A DNA stretch of 64,000 bases from Diphasiastrum complanatum (GCA_029204225.1 CM055098.1:18073303-18137302), one strand, 5' to 3'; shown: positions 30,210 through 42,600, counted from the stretch's first letter. Notes: a model not told the origin generated them from the letters alone. Made by a program: numbers and translations.

Positions 30210-31473
30210 TGAAGAAACATTTTGTTTCTAATGCCAAAGCTTTGCTAGCTTTCAATTCTGAACCTTTGACAAAAGACGAGACGAGATGACATGACATGAA
30301 ATTAGTCGTGCTCCATGAACAACCAAGAAGATCAGCCAAGTACCATGGGGTACAAATATCTGATCTGAAATCATGACATCATCAGAAGTATTCTAGATCG
30401 TGGCTAATCTGCCACTCTTGTAATTCACGATTAGTTGTAGATGTTTCATCTTTCTAATCTGTAAGTTACAAGATGTGACAAGAAATTGTTCGTGAACTAT
30501 ATACTTTCTGATAAATGCATAATATAGCAAGTCGAATGCTAGTAATCAAGACAAGAAATTAGAAGACGAAAAATACAGAATACGAGTCCGCCTGCATGCG
30601 AGCCAATTTCTATTATAGGATATGTAGATTCTGAAGTCTGCTAGTAAGCGAGACACAAATTCATGAGAGGACCGTATTTCTCTCACGCCAATGCATTGTG
30701 TGGATCTGTCGCACAATGCCTGAAAAATCAGAAAATCAATAGATGATATTGTAGCTGTTGTGCACATATTAATCTGTACGATTGTATTATATTGAATGTA
30801 TTTTTCTCTACTACTATTCATGTGTCTGATTCGCTTGTTCATTTAATTCTGCACCTTGGTTTGATATTCTTGAATGCTACATTAATATGTGAACGTAGAT
30901 CAGTTGTGTCTGTCTACTCTTTGAAGGATTGTAGGAATGATATAGCTGACAGTGACCAACAATCATATCTGAATTCCTGACGAACTGATTTCGTTTGCAA
31001 ATCCTTTCACTTCATGCTTTGCTTCGCTTCGCTTCGCTTCGCTTCGCTTCGCTTCGCTTCGCGATCACTTGGCTATAAGGGTAAATCAATTTCAGAGGCT
31101 CACTTAGGTTTTGTTTCGTTTTGTTTCACTCTGTTTCGTTTTGTCTCGTCTCGTCTAGTTATTGAGCTTGATTGATCTTGTCACAAATTCTTTCTCTTCA
31201 TTTCATTTTGTTTCACGATCTGTGCTTCCAGCATGAATCAATGTCAGAGCTCGTTTAAGTTTCGCTTTGCTTCGCTTTGCTTCGCTTTGCTTCGCTTCAC
31301 TTTCGTTTAGAATTCATCTTGTTTCGTTTGGTTGTGTTATAGAGCCTGCTTGGGCCAACTCGAATAGAAATAATTCAAGTTTCACTAAAAGTTCCGTGAA
31401 TTGTTCAAGATTTTATTAGTTTGTCACCAGAGTATAGCTAGAATTTTGCATCTTCTGAGTGCATTTTTCAACA
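30210..31473 (+). repeat. 3' LTR of copia A
   Basis: About 1264 bp from TGAAGAAACATTTTG to ..ATTTTTCAACA, the inverted partner of 26,118-27,330. Contains a (GCTTC)n microsatellite of about nine units at 31,020-31,065 that has far fewer units in the other LTR, and a second GCTTTGCTTC run at 31,263-31,300. Confidence 0.9.
31021..31066 (+). repeat. (GCTTC)n microsatellite inside LTR
   Basis: Nine consecutive GCTTC units. The matching place in the partner LTR (26,508-26,535) has about three units plus an interrupted one, so the array changed length after insertion. Confidence 0.9.
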
Positions 31474-31720
31474 TCAAAGAAATGGAGAATGTAAATCGCA
31501 ATGTAGCAAGAATGATAGAGAAGTTTGAGGGTGATGGATATCTATTGTGGTCATGGCAGATGAAGATGATACTGAAAGATAAAAGGCTATGGTCCATCAT
31601 GGAGAGAACTGAGAGAGCTCCATAACTAGACCAGGAGGGTCTCGTGTTGAATGCAGAGGGAGCCAAGAGCTTTTTGGAAAAGGATAAGAAGACATTCTTG
31701 TTGGAAATGGTGTCGAGATG
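31474..31720 (+). pseudogene. Copia gag N-terminal remnant
   Basis: Begins eight bases after the copia A LTR: MENVNRNVARMIEKFEGDGY, then LLWSWQMKMILKDKRLWSIM, stop (TAA at 31,623), then KSFLEKDKKTFLLEMV. This is a copia gag-N, but of a type different from copia A's own gag. It has no primer site before it, so a deletion or recombination joined it to the LTR. Confidence 0.75.
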
Positions 31721-32640
31721 ATGGAGCAGCGAATGATTCCTTAGTACATGCACTACACCTATCAAAGTGAATCAAGATGATGAGTTGAACGACTCAACTG
31801 ATTCTACTTGATTGTAACTTTGAAGTCACTAGAATTGATGGTGTCGATTATGTAAGCAAACACAAAGAAAGTCTTGCGATTGATATTGCATAAGCAAAAA
31901 ATAGACAATTAAGACAAAACCATTTGAGAAATCAGATAGAATAATTAAGAAAGCTTTGCATACATACTAACACTAATCTGAATGCAATAAGATACTGCTT
32001 CCATTTAGAGAGAGAACAAAGATATAAGTTAGTCGATGCTGGAGCACAAGACAATTGTAAGTGAAATTGCAAGCTCAAAACTATCTTAGTTATGAGCTTA
32101 TTCTGATTCTCAATCTGAAAACAAGAATCGATGTGTGAAAGCATCTATATTGTCTGTCTTACAAAATCATCATATCTCTTTAATGTACATTTGTGCAAAT
32201 ATATACATAATGACATAGAGTCATTGTGACATCTGAAAATGGACCGTGGCTACTATCATTGTCAAAATAGTTGCAGAGGAGTAGGAGTGGGTGAGTGGTG
32301 TGATGTTAGTAGTAGAATTCAGCTCAGTTGATTCGTGGGGTGGAGCATGACAAGAGTTCCAACTATTTGATTTGACAGTTTGTCGAATCAAATGGTCGAG
32401 CATTTGTTGATAGTTGATAGAGTTCAATAGTCCAACTGAGCTCAATAGTTTGACTGCCTTTGATAGTTTGATTGTCGTGTCGATACCTGTCTTTGACACT
32501 AGAGTATTTCTATAGATTGTGCGATAATGCATGTAGAATTACATTGATATGAATGGAACTAGATTAACATGGGATTTAGGAGAGTAGAGGACTAAATCCA
32601 ATAATTCTTGACAATATGCCTGACCCTAGGGGAAATCCCA
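31721..32640. other. No recognisable gene
   Basis: AT-rich. The middle (32,340-32,520) repeats phrases like TTTGATAGTTTGA and TCGAGTAGTTTGAC. No domain seen. Confidence 0.4.
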
Positions 32641-33155
32641 ATGATACACATGTAGGAAGGACCAAATGAGGTGTGGAACACATTGAAGGGGATCTATGAG
32701 GAAAAGAGTGTGCAAAAACTACTACTATTGTGGATGAAACTTACAACGATCAATATGAATGAAGGGGAGTCATTGGTTTTCCATCTTGAAGCAATGAAGG
32801 CTCTATCTAGATAGTTGGAAGCGGTAGAAGCTAGCATGGTAAAACACATTCAATATTCACAATTCTTGGGGATTTTGCACCATCATATGGACCTTTGATC
32901 ATGGTGCTTGAAGGGAATAACTTGGAATCAAAGTTGAGATGCAAATAGAGATGAGAGTAAAGAAAGTTAGGTCAGACAATGGTGGAGACAATGGTAGTGA
33001 GTAGTGAGTACATTGGGTCTGGAATAAATTTAAAATAATTTGCGTAGAGAAATGCATCCATTACCAATTCACCATGTCATATAGTCCACAACAAAACAGG
33101 GTCGTTGAAAGGAAGAACAAGACTCTGCTGAAACATGGTAGGATGTATGCTTTAT
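32641..33155 (+). pseudogene. Copia gag/integrase scraps
   Basis: A gag middle piece reads VWNTLKGIYEEKSVQKLLLL and MNEGESLVFHLEAMKALSR. After a gap follows an integrase piece with VRSDNGGDN (second Asp) and YSPQQNRVVERKNKTLLK (catalytic Glu). Gag and integrase are joined without protease, so there is a large internal deletion. It may continue the gag at 31,474. Confidence 0.8.
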
Positions 33156-35582
33156 GATGGAGATCTACCTACATTTACATCCTCAAAATTGAAGTCAAGC
33201 ACAAGCATTTTCACACTTTCAATGTTCTGAATCAGTTTCATGCAGATTGGCCTTTCATGATTACATATCATATGCATATTGCTTCATACTAGAAGTTCTA
33301 ACTTTTAAGCCACATCGTTCACTCATTTAACAATTTAAGCTTACCAATCCAAATTACACTCAAATCCTTTGGAATCAACCTTCAAACAAGGAATCAAGTT
33401 TGGTCCCTATTGATTGGTCGAGTGCAAAATAGGCACGCAAAGCACAATTTCCAAAAGTTTTCTTGCTTTAGAAAAGAATGTGATTTCTTTGATTCAACTC
33501 TCATACCATAATAAAAGCTTGAATAAATAGTCATGAATCACTTCTAGATGAATTTTGGAAAAATAAATTTTGCTTTTGACCACTATCAAACTGGTTTTAC
33601 TTGAGATTGCCAAACTAGCATTCAAGAGTAACAGTCTTGGCAACGGCTCCACAAACATCTTGATCTTCAATGGCCTCTCCATGTGATGAACTTTTCGTAG
33701 TATGAAACTCAAAGCAAGTACAATAATTGGATTTTCATCAACAGACAAGTGTGAAATTACTACTCAACTTGGGTGTAGGCATCAATGTCAAAAGGCTCAA
33801 ATGATGTCAATGTGAATGCAAAGCTCACTTGAGAAAATCCTAGAGGTCATCTCAGATTTGAAATCAGTAAGCTTTTCAACTTTGTTTCATGCACAAACTT
33901 AGCAATACTAGTTGATTGGTGAGTCACAAGCCCATCCACTTGCTACTACATTGAGATCTTGTATTTTGGAAGAAGTTCAATGTTGTCTTTGTGTTGCCAT
34001 ATTCTAGCTCACAGAAAATATCATATCCTTCCATCTATCTAAGGATGAAAGACCATTTATCTGAATTTCACTTTTTTCCATACACTTGACGTGAGATTTT
34101 GGATATGACAAACATTATCTATTCATGCCAATATTTATCCAATTTGTGATCGATTTTATGCTAATCCACTACTTATAGTGTTTTTGAAGTACAGCATTCT
34201 AGGTAATCCTCCATACTTAATGGTGAACACTTTCACTATATTTGCTACTATAACATGTTAGATCATGTTATCTACGAATCTGAATTGAGACTCACAAATA
34301 TTCACATAAGGGATAATATCGATTAGGTCAATTTTAGTTCATCGTGTAGCTTGCTAGATAAATTCTTGGACTTTATACTCGATTCAGATTTGATGTACTT
34401 ATTTGAATTTACCACCCACCCACTTGATTGATTGCAAAGTATAGATACCTATATTCTAGCTCATAGCAATATTGAAATTATCTCATTTTCACTTCTCTTT
34501 TTGCATGTTTTGTACATCTAGCCACATTAGATGGCTCAAGATACAAACAAATATGAGGTTATTGAATCTATTGATAGACCCCAAAAATGAAAATGTGGCA
34601 AGTTGCCTCAAGTGGAAGTGGTCACAGCCATGAGGGCTTGCGAGAAAAGGATTTGGGCTCCCTTTTAGTTGGCAAAAATAGATGTAAGTATTCACTTGTC
34701 TAACATGGAATACATTGTGCAAGAGCCATCATCACAATCTCTTACAAATATTTCTGTTATATCGTGGAGTTGAACCCCAATACACCTATCCAAGCACTAC
34801 TTATTGAGAGCCATTGCTTGAAAATAAAAAGGGACACTTGATAGACGTGGCTTTCTCATTACCAAGTATCAGTGGAAAATAGGCATTCAATACTTAAAGC
34901 AACTTATTAATTTGAAATGTAGGCAGAAAGTTCTTTAGTATTAAATACAGAGACTGATCATGAAACATTCATGTCAACATTCCATCACTTGAGGCTTTGG
35001 ACATCCCAATGCAAAATGGTAGTAAAGTTGAAGCAAATCAAAATAATTGGTAAACTATTGACAGTTCCACTTTGATTCCCACTTCGAACCACTAAAAAAG
35101 CTTTAGTTGTTTGCAATTATCGATCCTTCAACTTCAATTGATAGAATCTGTCCGAAAATCAGAAAATTCAGATTCAATCTATCATAACTTTGGATTGAAG
35201 AATAGAATTGGAATGAAATCACCTCTATCCCTCAGCGACTAGTGTCTAAAGGATTCCCACAAACTTTCGGCTCAATCGAACAAGATCTAAGCCTCCAACA
35301 AGTGAATATGTCGGAGAGGGGACTGGTAAGACATGGAATTTTCAGAATTGAAAAAATAGTGACTTCTTCCAAAAAACTAGGAAAAATCCTTGACTGATTT
35401 CTTAGGAAGGGGACGCCTAGGAGTATGGATTACCTACAAAGCCTCTCAGAGGTCACTCCATGCAAGATGAAAACTGGAAGGTTAGAATTATTCAAATCAT
35501 ATAGTCATCAACATAAATTTTTTTCTTCAAAATATCAATCAATTTAACAATTTAATGTTTGTTTTTTTTTTGTGCTAAACAG
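33156..35582. other. No recognisable feature
   Basis: 2.4 kb of AT-rich sequence without a domain in any frame that I can recognise. It could be upstream or intron sequence of the exon region that follows. Confidence 0.4.
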
Positions 35583-36176
35583 AATTTCGAAAAAACAACA
35601 GCCACCACATTGGAGAAGGTGAATTTGAAATATGATATTCACATGATAATATGTGAAGAAAACATTTTTCAACGTTGGATAACTATGATGGACATGTACC
35701 TTATGGGATGACTAATGAATAATAAGGGAGAATTTAAGCCTATTTCCAAAGACAATAAAGATTGTGACAATAAAGCAAATTAGAGGACTCAGGTAGAAAA
35801 CACGTCCACCCTCGCAACTACCATGTTCAGATGCATCCAAGGCATTATTGATGCAGATGTAATGACAATTCAGGACATGATTTTGAAGGGTAAGATCTTG
35901 CTGAAAAAGGATAGATATTGTAAAGGACATAAAGACATGGTAGAGGTGGCCCTTCATTGCAAATATATTCGGATGCTGCAGGATGAAATCACAACTTTTA
36001 TGCAAACTCTAAGTGGAGATACTACCATAAACTACGAAGGCATAAAGGATAAATATGGGATATCAAAACATAGTTTTGATAATATGTTTAATTGGTCTAA
36101 GGAGTGGCTAAAAACAAGCATCAAGAAGTCCAAGAAAAAAGTTGAACTACCAACACCAGTGCAAAATGAGTTGTGA
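35583..36176 (+). pseudogene. Unrecognised coding-like exon
   Basis: A T-rich tract and GCTAAACAG precede 35,583, a good splice acceptor. One frame then stays protein-like to 36,176: NFEKTTATTLEKVNLKYDIH, with two internal stops (TGA near 35,709, TAG near 35,781), then 117 residues without a stop from 35,823 (MFRCIQGIIDADVMTIQDMI; a Lys-rich end KTSIKKSKKKVEL). I do not recognise the family. Probably an upstream exon of the FCP1-like gene or a separate dead gene. Confidence 0.45.
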
Positions 36177-36248
36177 ATGGCATTCAGAACAATTAGTGGC
36201 ATCAAGACAAATTTTTTTTCCTTGCCATGAAAAATAGTTAATGCTGGC

Positions 36249-37237
36249 TTGGAAGCAGAGACAACTATTGAGATTGTGTCTACTATTGGAGTTGACAACG
36301 ATATAGGGTTGGTCATATTGGACATGACTTCAAGGAAGGATGCGTGGAGTATAGAAGGGCATAGAAGAATATTTGAATGCATTGCAAATGTGAATGGAGG
36401 TTCATATGTTTTTGTTGCTCTTGTAGATTATGAAAATTCTTTTGTTCAATTGATGAAAGTTCTAAAATATATTCAAGGGACAGTGGACTTACATTATGGA
36501 TCATATACAAAAGAAATTGACAAGAGTAAAAAGGTGATAAAAGGACATGACCTTGCGGTATTTGTTGCTCGCATTTCAAAGATGGACAAAAATGAAGATT
36601 TTGAAGGACTTATTATAGAATCACAACTTGATCTGCTTTCGCGAGAGCTCAAATGCAATTGAGAAAGATGTTTTCAAACTAGAGGGAGATAAAGTTTTGA
36701 GCAAAAAAATCAAGAGGTTTTTAACTTCTCCAAAAACTTTTAAGTGCTGTGCTTTTAAAAGAGGCAATATAAGTGTTTTTCCTAAAAATTATACATTTTT
36801 TTGCATTGTGTCACCATGGAAAAATCGTAGTTGATGCATACACCAGAGGGTACACCATGAGAGAAGCCTTGCAACAAAATATACAAATGATCGTCTTGGT
36901 GTGCAACAATGAAGAGAAAAGTTTGTTGGAGGCCTATTGCTCAACTATGGTGACTATGATACCCAATTTAACCAACAAAATGGAGGCCAAAAATGATGGA
37001 AGAAAAAATGTAGACCATCAACAATCAGGAGATAAGGTGGCCACTTCCTCAATTGCGCCTACAAATCTTCTAGAAAATAAAAATCTAGATGATATTCAGC
37101 AAACACAAGAGGACGACGAGAAAAATACATTGATAGAAAGTATTCTTGATCATGAACTTCCGCTTGTAGATCTTCAAGAAGAACAAATGCCACCAAATGA
37201 AGAGAGTACTCATCTTGATTGTATGAAAGGAAAATAA
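36249..37237 (+). pseudogene. Unrecognised coding-like region in three frames
   Basis: Three successive frames read as protein: 36,249-36,662 (VFVALVDYENSFVQLMKVL), 36,634-36,834 (overlapping, FLTSPKTFKCCAFKRGNIS) and 36,773-37,237 (KIVVDAYTRGYTMREALQQN, then an acidic Gln/Asn/Asp/Glu-rich tail). Shared style and close spacing suggest one gene broken by frameshifts. I cannot assign a function. Confidence 0.4.
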
Positions 37238-37800
37238 CATGTTGTGGATCGACACAACAATCAAACATGTTGGTAAATAGGACAAATTTATGTACAAACT
37301 TTGAAATAAGAGTAAAGTGGTCTATTTTACATGACACATTTTTTCAAGCATGATCTGGAATGTTTTTTCATTTCAATTTAGATTTTGTCAAGATATTTTT
37401 TTTTATAAAATTCAAAAGCAGACTCGTCTGTGAGCTCATCTCAATGAGATCTAGCTACATGGATTTTTTATTCAAATACTATTTTGCTTCTATTGTACAG
37501 CTAATTTGAAGACAATAGTTTTCGAAGAACATATGAGTGCGCATCTTAATGGTATGAAAAGAATATAATATATCATGGATTCTAGTGAGACAAAATTTAA
37601 ACAATTCGATATTTAGTACAAATATTGGTACTAAAGTTTAAAATAAAATTACAACATGATGCATTCCACAAGAAGCACTTTTGCCAAGTATGTTATGAAA
37701 TGTTTTTTTTTTTTTTTAAAATTTCTTTGAAATAATTAAAAACAATATCGTTAATTGAATTGTTTCGTTACTTTTGTTGTACAGTTGGTTTGATGACAAC
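37170..37800 (+). repeat. Ancient tandem duplication of about 320 bp
   Basis: Segments starting GAAGAACAAATG (37,179) and GAAGAACATATG (37,525) share order: CATCTTGATTGTATGAAA/CATCTTAATGGTATGAAA, ATAATATATCATGGAT-like, GACAAAATT, TAGTACAAAT, and both end in a T-rich tract with TTGTACAG followed by T-rich exon-like sequence (37,500 and 37,783). The second copy gained a poly-T run. Confidence 0.6.
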
Positions 37801-38016
37801 GAATTTTGCAAGCGAGTTTCAATCTCCAGAAAAACAAGAGAAAAGTTCCTATAAATTAATGCATTTACGTTTTGTATATATAATTTTTGCTTTATGTAAA
37901 TAATATTTTTAATTCATGTTAATAATTTCATTGGATATTTATGTGGTGACTAATATGAATGTAAGTTTTTGAGTAGAAGTTTGTTTTTTTGATTTTGTTG
38001 TAATTTTTTTTTTCAG

Positions 38017-38565
38017 GTGGTAAAGGCATCTAGACATATTGAGGATGACATTTTCATAATATTAGACCTAAATGGCATTCTCATAAAACAACGCAATACT
38101 GGTCCACAATGCTCAAGGGATAAGAAATGGCAAATCAAATTGCGACATGGATGGTTGGAATTCCTAAAAAAAGTTTTTTCAAAATTTAAGATTGGCATTT
38201 GGTCCATTGTGGACTATAAACCGCGCTTAATACCTGCTCTTTCATGGAAAGAGAGACATCTCAAAAGCTTATGTTTTTCATGTTGTGGAGCCAAAAAAAT
38301 TGCTACCAACATTCAGGTATAATGTGTCCTGAGAAGCCTTTTGTAGCTGCTAATTTCAAACCCTTATGTTATGTATGGCATCATTTCTATTCTAGACTCA
38401 ACAAACACAACATGGTGCTTATTGATTATTCACCATTCAAATCATGCATGAACAATCCATTGAATTGTATATTTTTAGAGGAATACAATTCATTTGCTGA
38501 CAACAACTATCTTATTGATGTACTATGGCCATACTTAGAACAACTGAAAGAAGCTAGACATTGAG
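38017..38565 (+). pseudogene. FCP1/NLI-interacting-factor-like phosphatase domain exons
   Basis: A long polypyrimidine tract and CAG at 38,014-38,016 give a strong acceptor; the first codons read VVKASRHIEDDIF. Motif I is DLNGIL (the D-x-N form used by plant members in place of D-x-D). Then the WLEFLKKVFSKFKIGIWSIV block. After a frame change near 38,320 come EKPFVAANFKPLCYVW, motif III VLIDYSPFKSCMNNP (second Asp of the usual IDDSP is Tyr) and LIDVLWPYLEQL. Family members dephosphorylate Ser residues, for example on RNA polymerase II CTD. The frame change and altered Asp suggest loss of activity, unless a small intron lies at 38,320. Confidence 0.7.
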
Positions 38566-38950
38566 AGCTATGTAAATTTACATTCCATTGGACAAGAAGT
38601 GGTTACTACTAGTCATCTGTACTACAATTTGCTTAGAGAAGTGATAGAAGTTCCTTGGGACTAGTGGAAATCAAAAAAAGCTATGAAGGAATAAAAATTT
38701 CACCAAGTTGGAGGTTTGGCTACTGGGATGGCACAAAAGCAAATTTCACTATACGAGGAGTTGGAATTAGAATAGGTGGAGCTTCTCTATGCTCTTATGC
38801 AGAAATTCAAGCCATGGAAGCTTTCAAGAGGAGATGTATTTGCTATTTGTAAACATCTTGGGCTCCAACAAGATAACTTTGGTGAACAAGCAATGAGAGC
38901 ATACATAACCAATTTGGTGAAAAGACTCAAGCAAGAAAGAGCAATGTAGT
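38566..38950 (+). pseudogene. Downstream part of FCP1-like region
   Basis: Frames after the domain stay protein-like (YVNLHSIGQEVVTTSHLYYN, then VFAICKHLGLQQDNFGEQAM, ending RLKQERAM-stop at about 38,948), with one or two stops and a frameshift between. A likely C-terminal extension of the same gene. AATAAA at 39,255-39,260 could serve as poly(A) signal. Confidence 0.45.
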
Positions 38951-38969
38951 TTATTTATTTGTTTTACCA

Positions 38970-39050
38970 TTTGATGATTGGCTTGGCATCCAAAGTTTCT
39001 TTGGTCCCAGGTTCGAGCCTCCCCTTGGAAACCAAGAAGCATTTTAGCAG
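38970..39050 (+). other. Possible tRNA-derived SINE scrap
   Basis: GGTCCCAGGTTCGAGCCTCC (about 39,001) matches the pol III B-box context of plant SINEs, and TGGCTTGGCATCC lies about 30 bases upstream at the A-box position. No poly(A) tail or target duplication is obvious. Confidence 0.3.
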
Positions 39051-39984
39051 ATGACATTCACATAAAGAAAATACTTGTTGGATAACTTCTATTGATCATC
39101 ACTTTTACAATGGTTTTACACTTTAGATACTCATGACTATTTATGAAAAAAAGTTTGCACTATGAAGTAAATTTTTTGAACATTGTATGTTTGTTTATTT
39201 GTTTCAATGTATCTTTGCAATGAATATAGCATCAATTGTAAATAATACTTGCACAATAAAACTATCATGTAAAAAAATTGGTTCTTATGTTTGTGTATAT
39301 TTTCTTATGTAAATTGTACAATGTTTGGATGAATCTTTATTAACATTCTACATTGTTTAGAAATAAGTTATGCTTGTGTTGACGTGAATGCTATACCTGA
39401 AATTAATAAGTCTAGTATGCTTGCATAATATACAAGATTCAACATTAAAATAAATTGCTCCGTAAAATTACATGATAATATATTTAGGCAATTGAAAGGA
39501 CATGATTCAAGGAAAAGTTATTTCTAAACAGAGTATATAGTTTAGCAGGAAAAGATTGCAATTTAAGGATGTTGTCAACATAAAAAATAGAAATGCCTTA
39601 TAATGTTGCATATGAAAAACATCAATTCATCATTCTATAAAGGCATTTTGCAACTACCATACTACTTAAAAAAACAAAATTTACCAAATCGAGGTATCTT
39701 CTTTTCATATTGACAATACATGATTCAAAATAAATTTATTTTCAAAAGACCTATTTAGTTCGGCACAAAACTTCCAATAAAAACATGTTCTCAACACTAA
39801 AAACTCAAATTGCCTTAGTTATAGATGAAAAAGGTCTATTCATAATTCTATAATAGCACTTAGCAGCTTCCAAAATAGTAAAAAAGAAAAATATTTATTA
39901 TTGTAAGATATCTTTCTAAAAATGAGACTTGCAAGAGTCTCAAATTTCCTAAAACTATTTTAATTGGTCTTTTCAAAGATGGTG
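39051..39984. other. AT-rich sequence without a gene
   Basis: No coding signal. Contains the AATAAA mentioned above near its left end. Confidence 0.45.
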
Positions 39985-40297
39985 GCTATGAAAATTGAAC
40001 TAGTTTAGTTGAGTAATTTTGGCAATTTTGAGACCAACATGAAATTTCAGCTTAAAGATAGTTTTTTTTATGTCAATAAAGGCCTAAATAGTGTAATATT
40101 TTTGGAAAGTATATTTGTGGATGAGGTTGGATTTAGACTCATTCTAATTGGCTGATATAGATACATTGCATTTAGTCACTAAAAACTAGGGTTTTGGTGA
40201 AGTACCTAGAACTTGCTATTTTAGGGATAGTTTAGGGCAAGTGGCCAAATGGCACTATGACTGCTGTAAATAGGTGTACCAACATGGAGAACCTATG
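39985..40297 (+). mobile_element. Copia LTR fragment, family X, third copy
   Basis: Shares blocks with 2055-2340 in order: TTGGCAATTTTGAG, CAACATGAAATTTCAGCTTA, AATTGGCTGAT, TTTAGTCAC, AAACTAGGGTTT, CAAGTGGCCAAATG, TAAATAGG. Right end lost where another LTR starts. Confidence 0.7.
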
Positions 40298-40665
40298 TAA
40301 TCTTCACGACCACTACAACTGATGTGTATATACATATCACAATAAATTAGTAACAAATGACATCATGAAATAGGAGTAAGAAGAGTCAATAATAAATGGT
40401 AGCATGAAGTAGAGTTCCTTTGTGATCCCCCTTGTATTAGACTATCTGATTCCATAGGATCAAAGAGTTTAGAGAGAGTGAAAGTAATTCAAGAAATAGA
40501 GAAAATATTAAATCTCTAACTAGCATAGTAAGACCACAACATATAGTGCGCTACTACTGTGAACCATTCTCAAGTTAATGATCATGATCTGATCATTGTA
40601 TTCACAACAGCTTAATATAGATTCTATATTTCTTATGTGTGTTCCACTGTCGAATGCTTTCTGCA
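40298..40665 (+). repeat. Left LTR part of copia element F
   Basis: Matches 42,718-43,045 throughout (TAATCTTCACGACCACTACA; GTGAAAGTAATTCAAGAA; GATCATGATCTGATCATTGT; GTGTGTTCCACTGTCGAATG) with scattered changes. It lacks the last 200 bases present in the right copy and passes straight into integrase sequence. Confidence 0.85.
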
Positions 40666-42600
40666 GCCTTACTCACATAAGTCGAATAGTCTGTACATAT
40701 AACTACTTGAAGCAGAGCAAGATCAACTTGACTTCATCGACGTCGACTTCACCGACTCAAGGGAAGAGTATGAAGCACTTCCAAGTATTTGGTTGTCTTT
40801 GCTATGTGCAGATTATGTTTGACCTGAGAAAGCTGACCTGAGAAAGAAGCTCGATCTTGTCAGTTGTAGAAGTATCTTTGTCAGATACTCGACATCACAC
40901 AAAGCCTATTGAATCTACGATGTCGAATCAGGTTGAATCATAGTCACTCGAGACGTCGCTTCCTCAAAGATAGATTTTACGACTTCAAGCAGAAGTAGCC
41001 AATGAAAGAGTTCGTTCCAACGACTCATATTACCATCGACAAGCTTCAACCTGCAATTGTTCCGACAACAATCGAAGATACCCATGTCGCACAACGAGGA
41101 GAATCATCATCTCAGCGACCGACTAGTGTTCGAACGTCTACTCGACATCGACAAGAGCTTGACCACTATATCCATCAAACATCTATCAATTATGACGAAC
41201 TTACCTCAGTAGCAGAAGCACTGTCAAGTTCAAATGCAGACAAGTGGCACACTGTCATGAATGCTGAGTATAATTCGTTGATGAAGAACAAGACCTGGTG
41301 GCATGCCCACGACTGGTCTTGGGTACTGTATCCACGCTAGGGATCAGTAGACCAACAACCTGTAAGCTAATTGTAACTATAAGGGAATTGGGGGGGGCCC
41401 TTATGTGTATAAGGTCATAATCAATGGTTGTAGGCCTAAACTCATGATGGTGGATTTGTATGGGTCTATCAATGAGTCATTGGGGAACTGGATGACGTGG
41501 TCCGGATAGGCTGTAGAGGTGTCCAGTGAGGTGTCACAGTGCACTACTAGTGGTGCATGGGCCTTGGAGGGTATAAGTATACCTATTGGGCTCTCACTAG
41601 TGTATGCTTGATTGCATGACTGGTAGTAGTATGCTGCTGGATTGAATCCTCATTCCTCTTTGAGATTGATCCATAGCTTGGGGCCTAGATCCATTCCATC
41701 TAGAATTGGTTGGGTTGGTTTGTCAACCATCCGTTCCCTCTGTGATTGCTTGTTTTGGCATGCTTAGAATAGGATCCTTGGTTTAGGATTTTATACCTAG
41801 CATCTTGTCAAAGCTCTTCCTGATGCAAAGATTATCGACACTAAGTGGATCTTCAAGTTGAAGCTCAATCCAAATGGTTGTATAACCAAATGGAAAGCTC
41901 AACTAGTCGTCAAAGGATATGAACAAACTTATGGAATTTACTACATTGAAACATTTAGTCCATTAGTAAGACTTCAATCAATTCAATCATTACTTGCTAT
42001 CGCATTTATCGTAGTTGTCGAAGATCTGGAAGTTCACTAGATGGATGAATGGATACATACAAGAAGATATTTGCGTCTATCAACCCGAAGGTTACATCCT
42101 TCAAGGCCAAGAACACAAGGTATGTAAGCTGCAGAAAGCTTTTTATGGGCTAAAGCAAGCACCAAGGGCTTGGTTTGATAGAATCAATCAATTTTTGTTG
42201 CAACATGACTTCATTCCAAACTCTGCAGACTCTAATGTTTATCTCAAACATAATGGCCCAAGCTATGTTATAATAGCTCTATATGCTGATGACTCTATGA
42301 TCTTCAGCAATTCGAATCAGTTACTTTATGAGACAAAATTGCTATTGTCGAAGAAATTCAAAATGACCTCCTCGGGATCGAGATATTGAGAGACAGAGTA
42401 AGTAGAAGGATCGCGATAAGCCAAGAATGGTATCTAACTAGTGTACTTTACAGGTATGGCATCGAAGACTACAAGTCGACAAACTCGCCTATGGATCCAA
42501 GATTCAAACTATCAAAGGACATGTGCCTAACAACTGAAGTAGAGAAGAAGGAGATGTGCAAACACCATACTGAAGTCGACTCGCTCATTTGACACCTTTG
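40666..42600 (+). pseudogene. Copia element F pol remnant
   Basis: Plus strand. Integrase tail HFQVFGCLCYVQI near 40,770. A linker with Thr/Ser-rich RPTSVRTSTRHRQELDHYIH and NADKWHTVMNAEYNSLMKNKTW to 41,300. After a 0.5 kb insertion RT resumes: DTKWIFKLKLNPNGCITKWK, VYQPEGYILQGQEHKVCKLQ, YGLKQAPRAWFDRI, active site YADD (Val to Ala), then a GIEILRDR-like part and a TNSPMDPRFKLS piece ending near 42,590. RNase H is missing. Several frameshifts. Confidence 0.85.
41300..41805. mobile_element. 0.5 kb insertion in copia F RT, possible solo LTR
   Basis: Interrupts the reading between KNKTW and the DAKIIDTKW segment. No coding content. Contains a TATAAGTATACC promoter-like box at about 41,573 and a G run at 41,390. 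A CA-rich inner end (CCTAGCA) and a GCATGCCC start are compatible with a solo LTR or TRIM relic, but ends and target duplication are not clear. Confidence 0.45.

Noticed and set aside
30210-31473. 5' LTR of a plus-strand element starting with the gag at 31,481
   Set aside because: There is no primer site between LTR and gag, while pol and a purine tract directly precede this LTR, so it is better read as the 3' LTR of copia A.
38970-39050. tRNA gene
   Set aside because: Only a B-box-like string; no cloverleaf arms fit around it.
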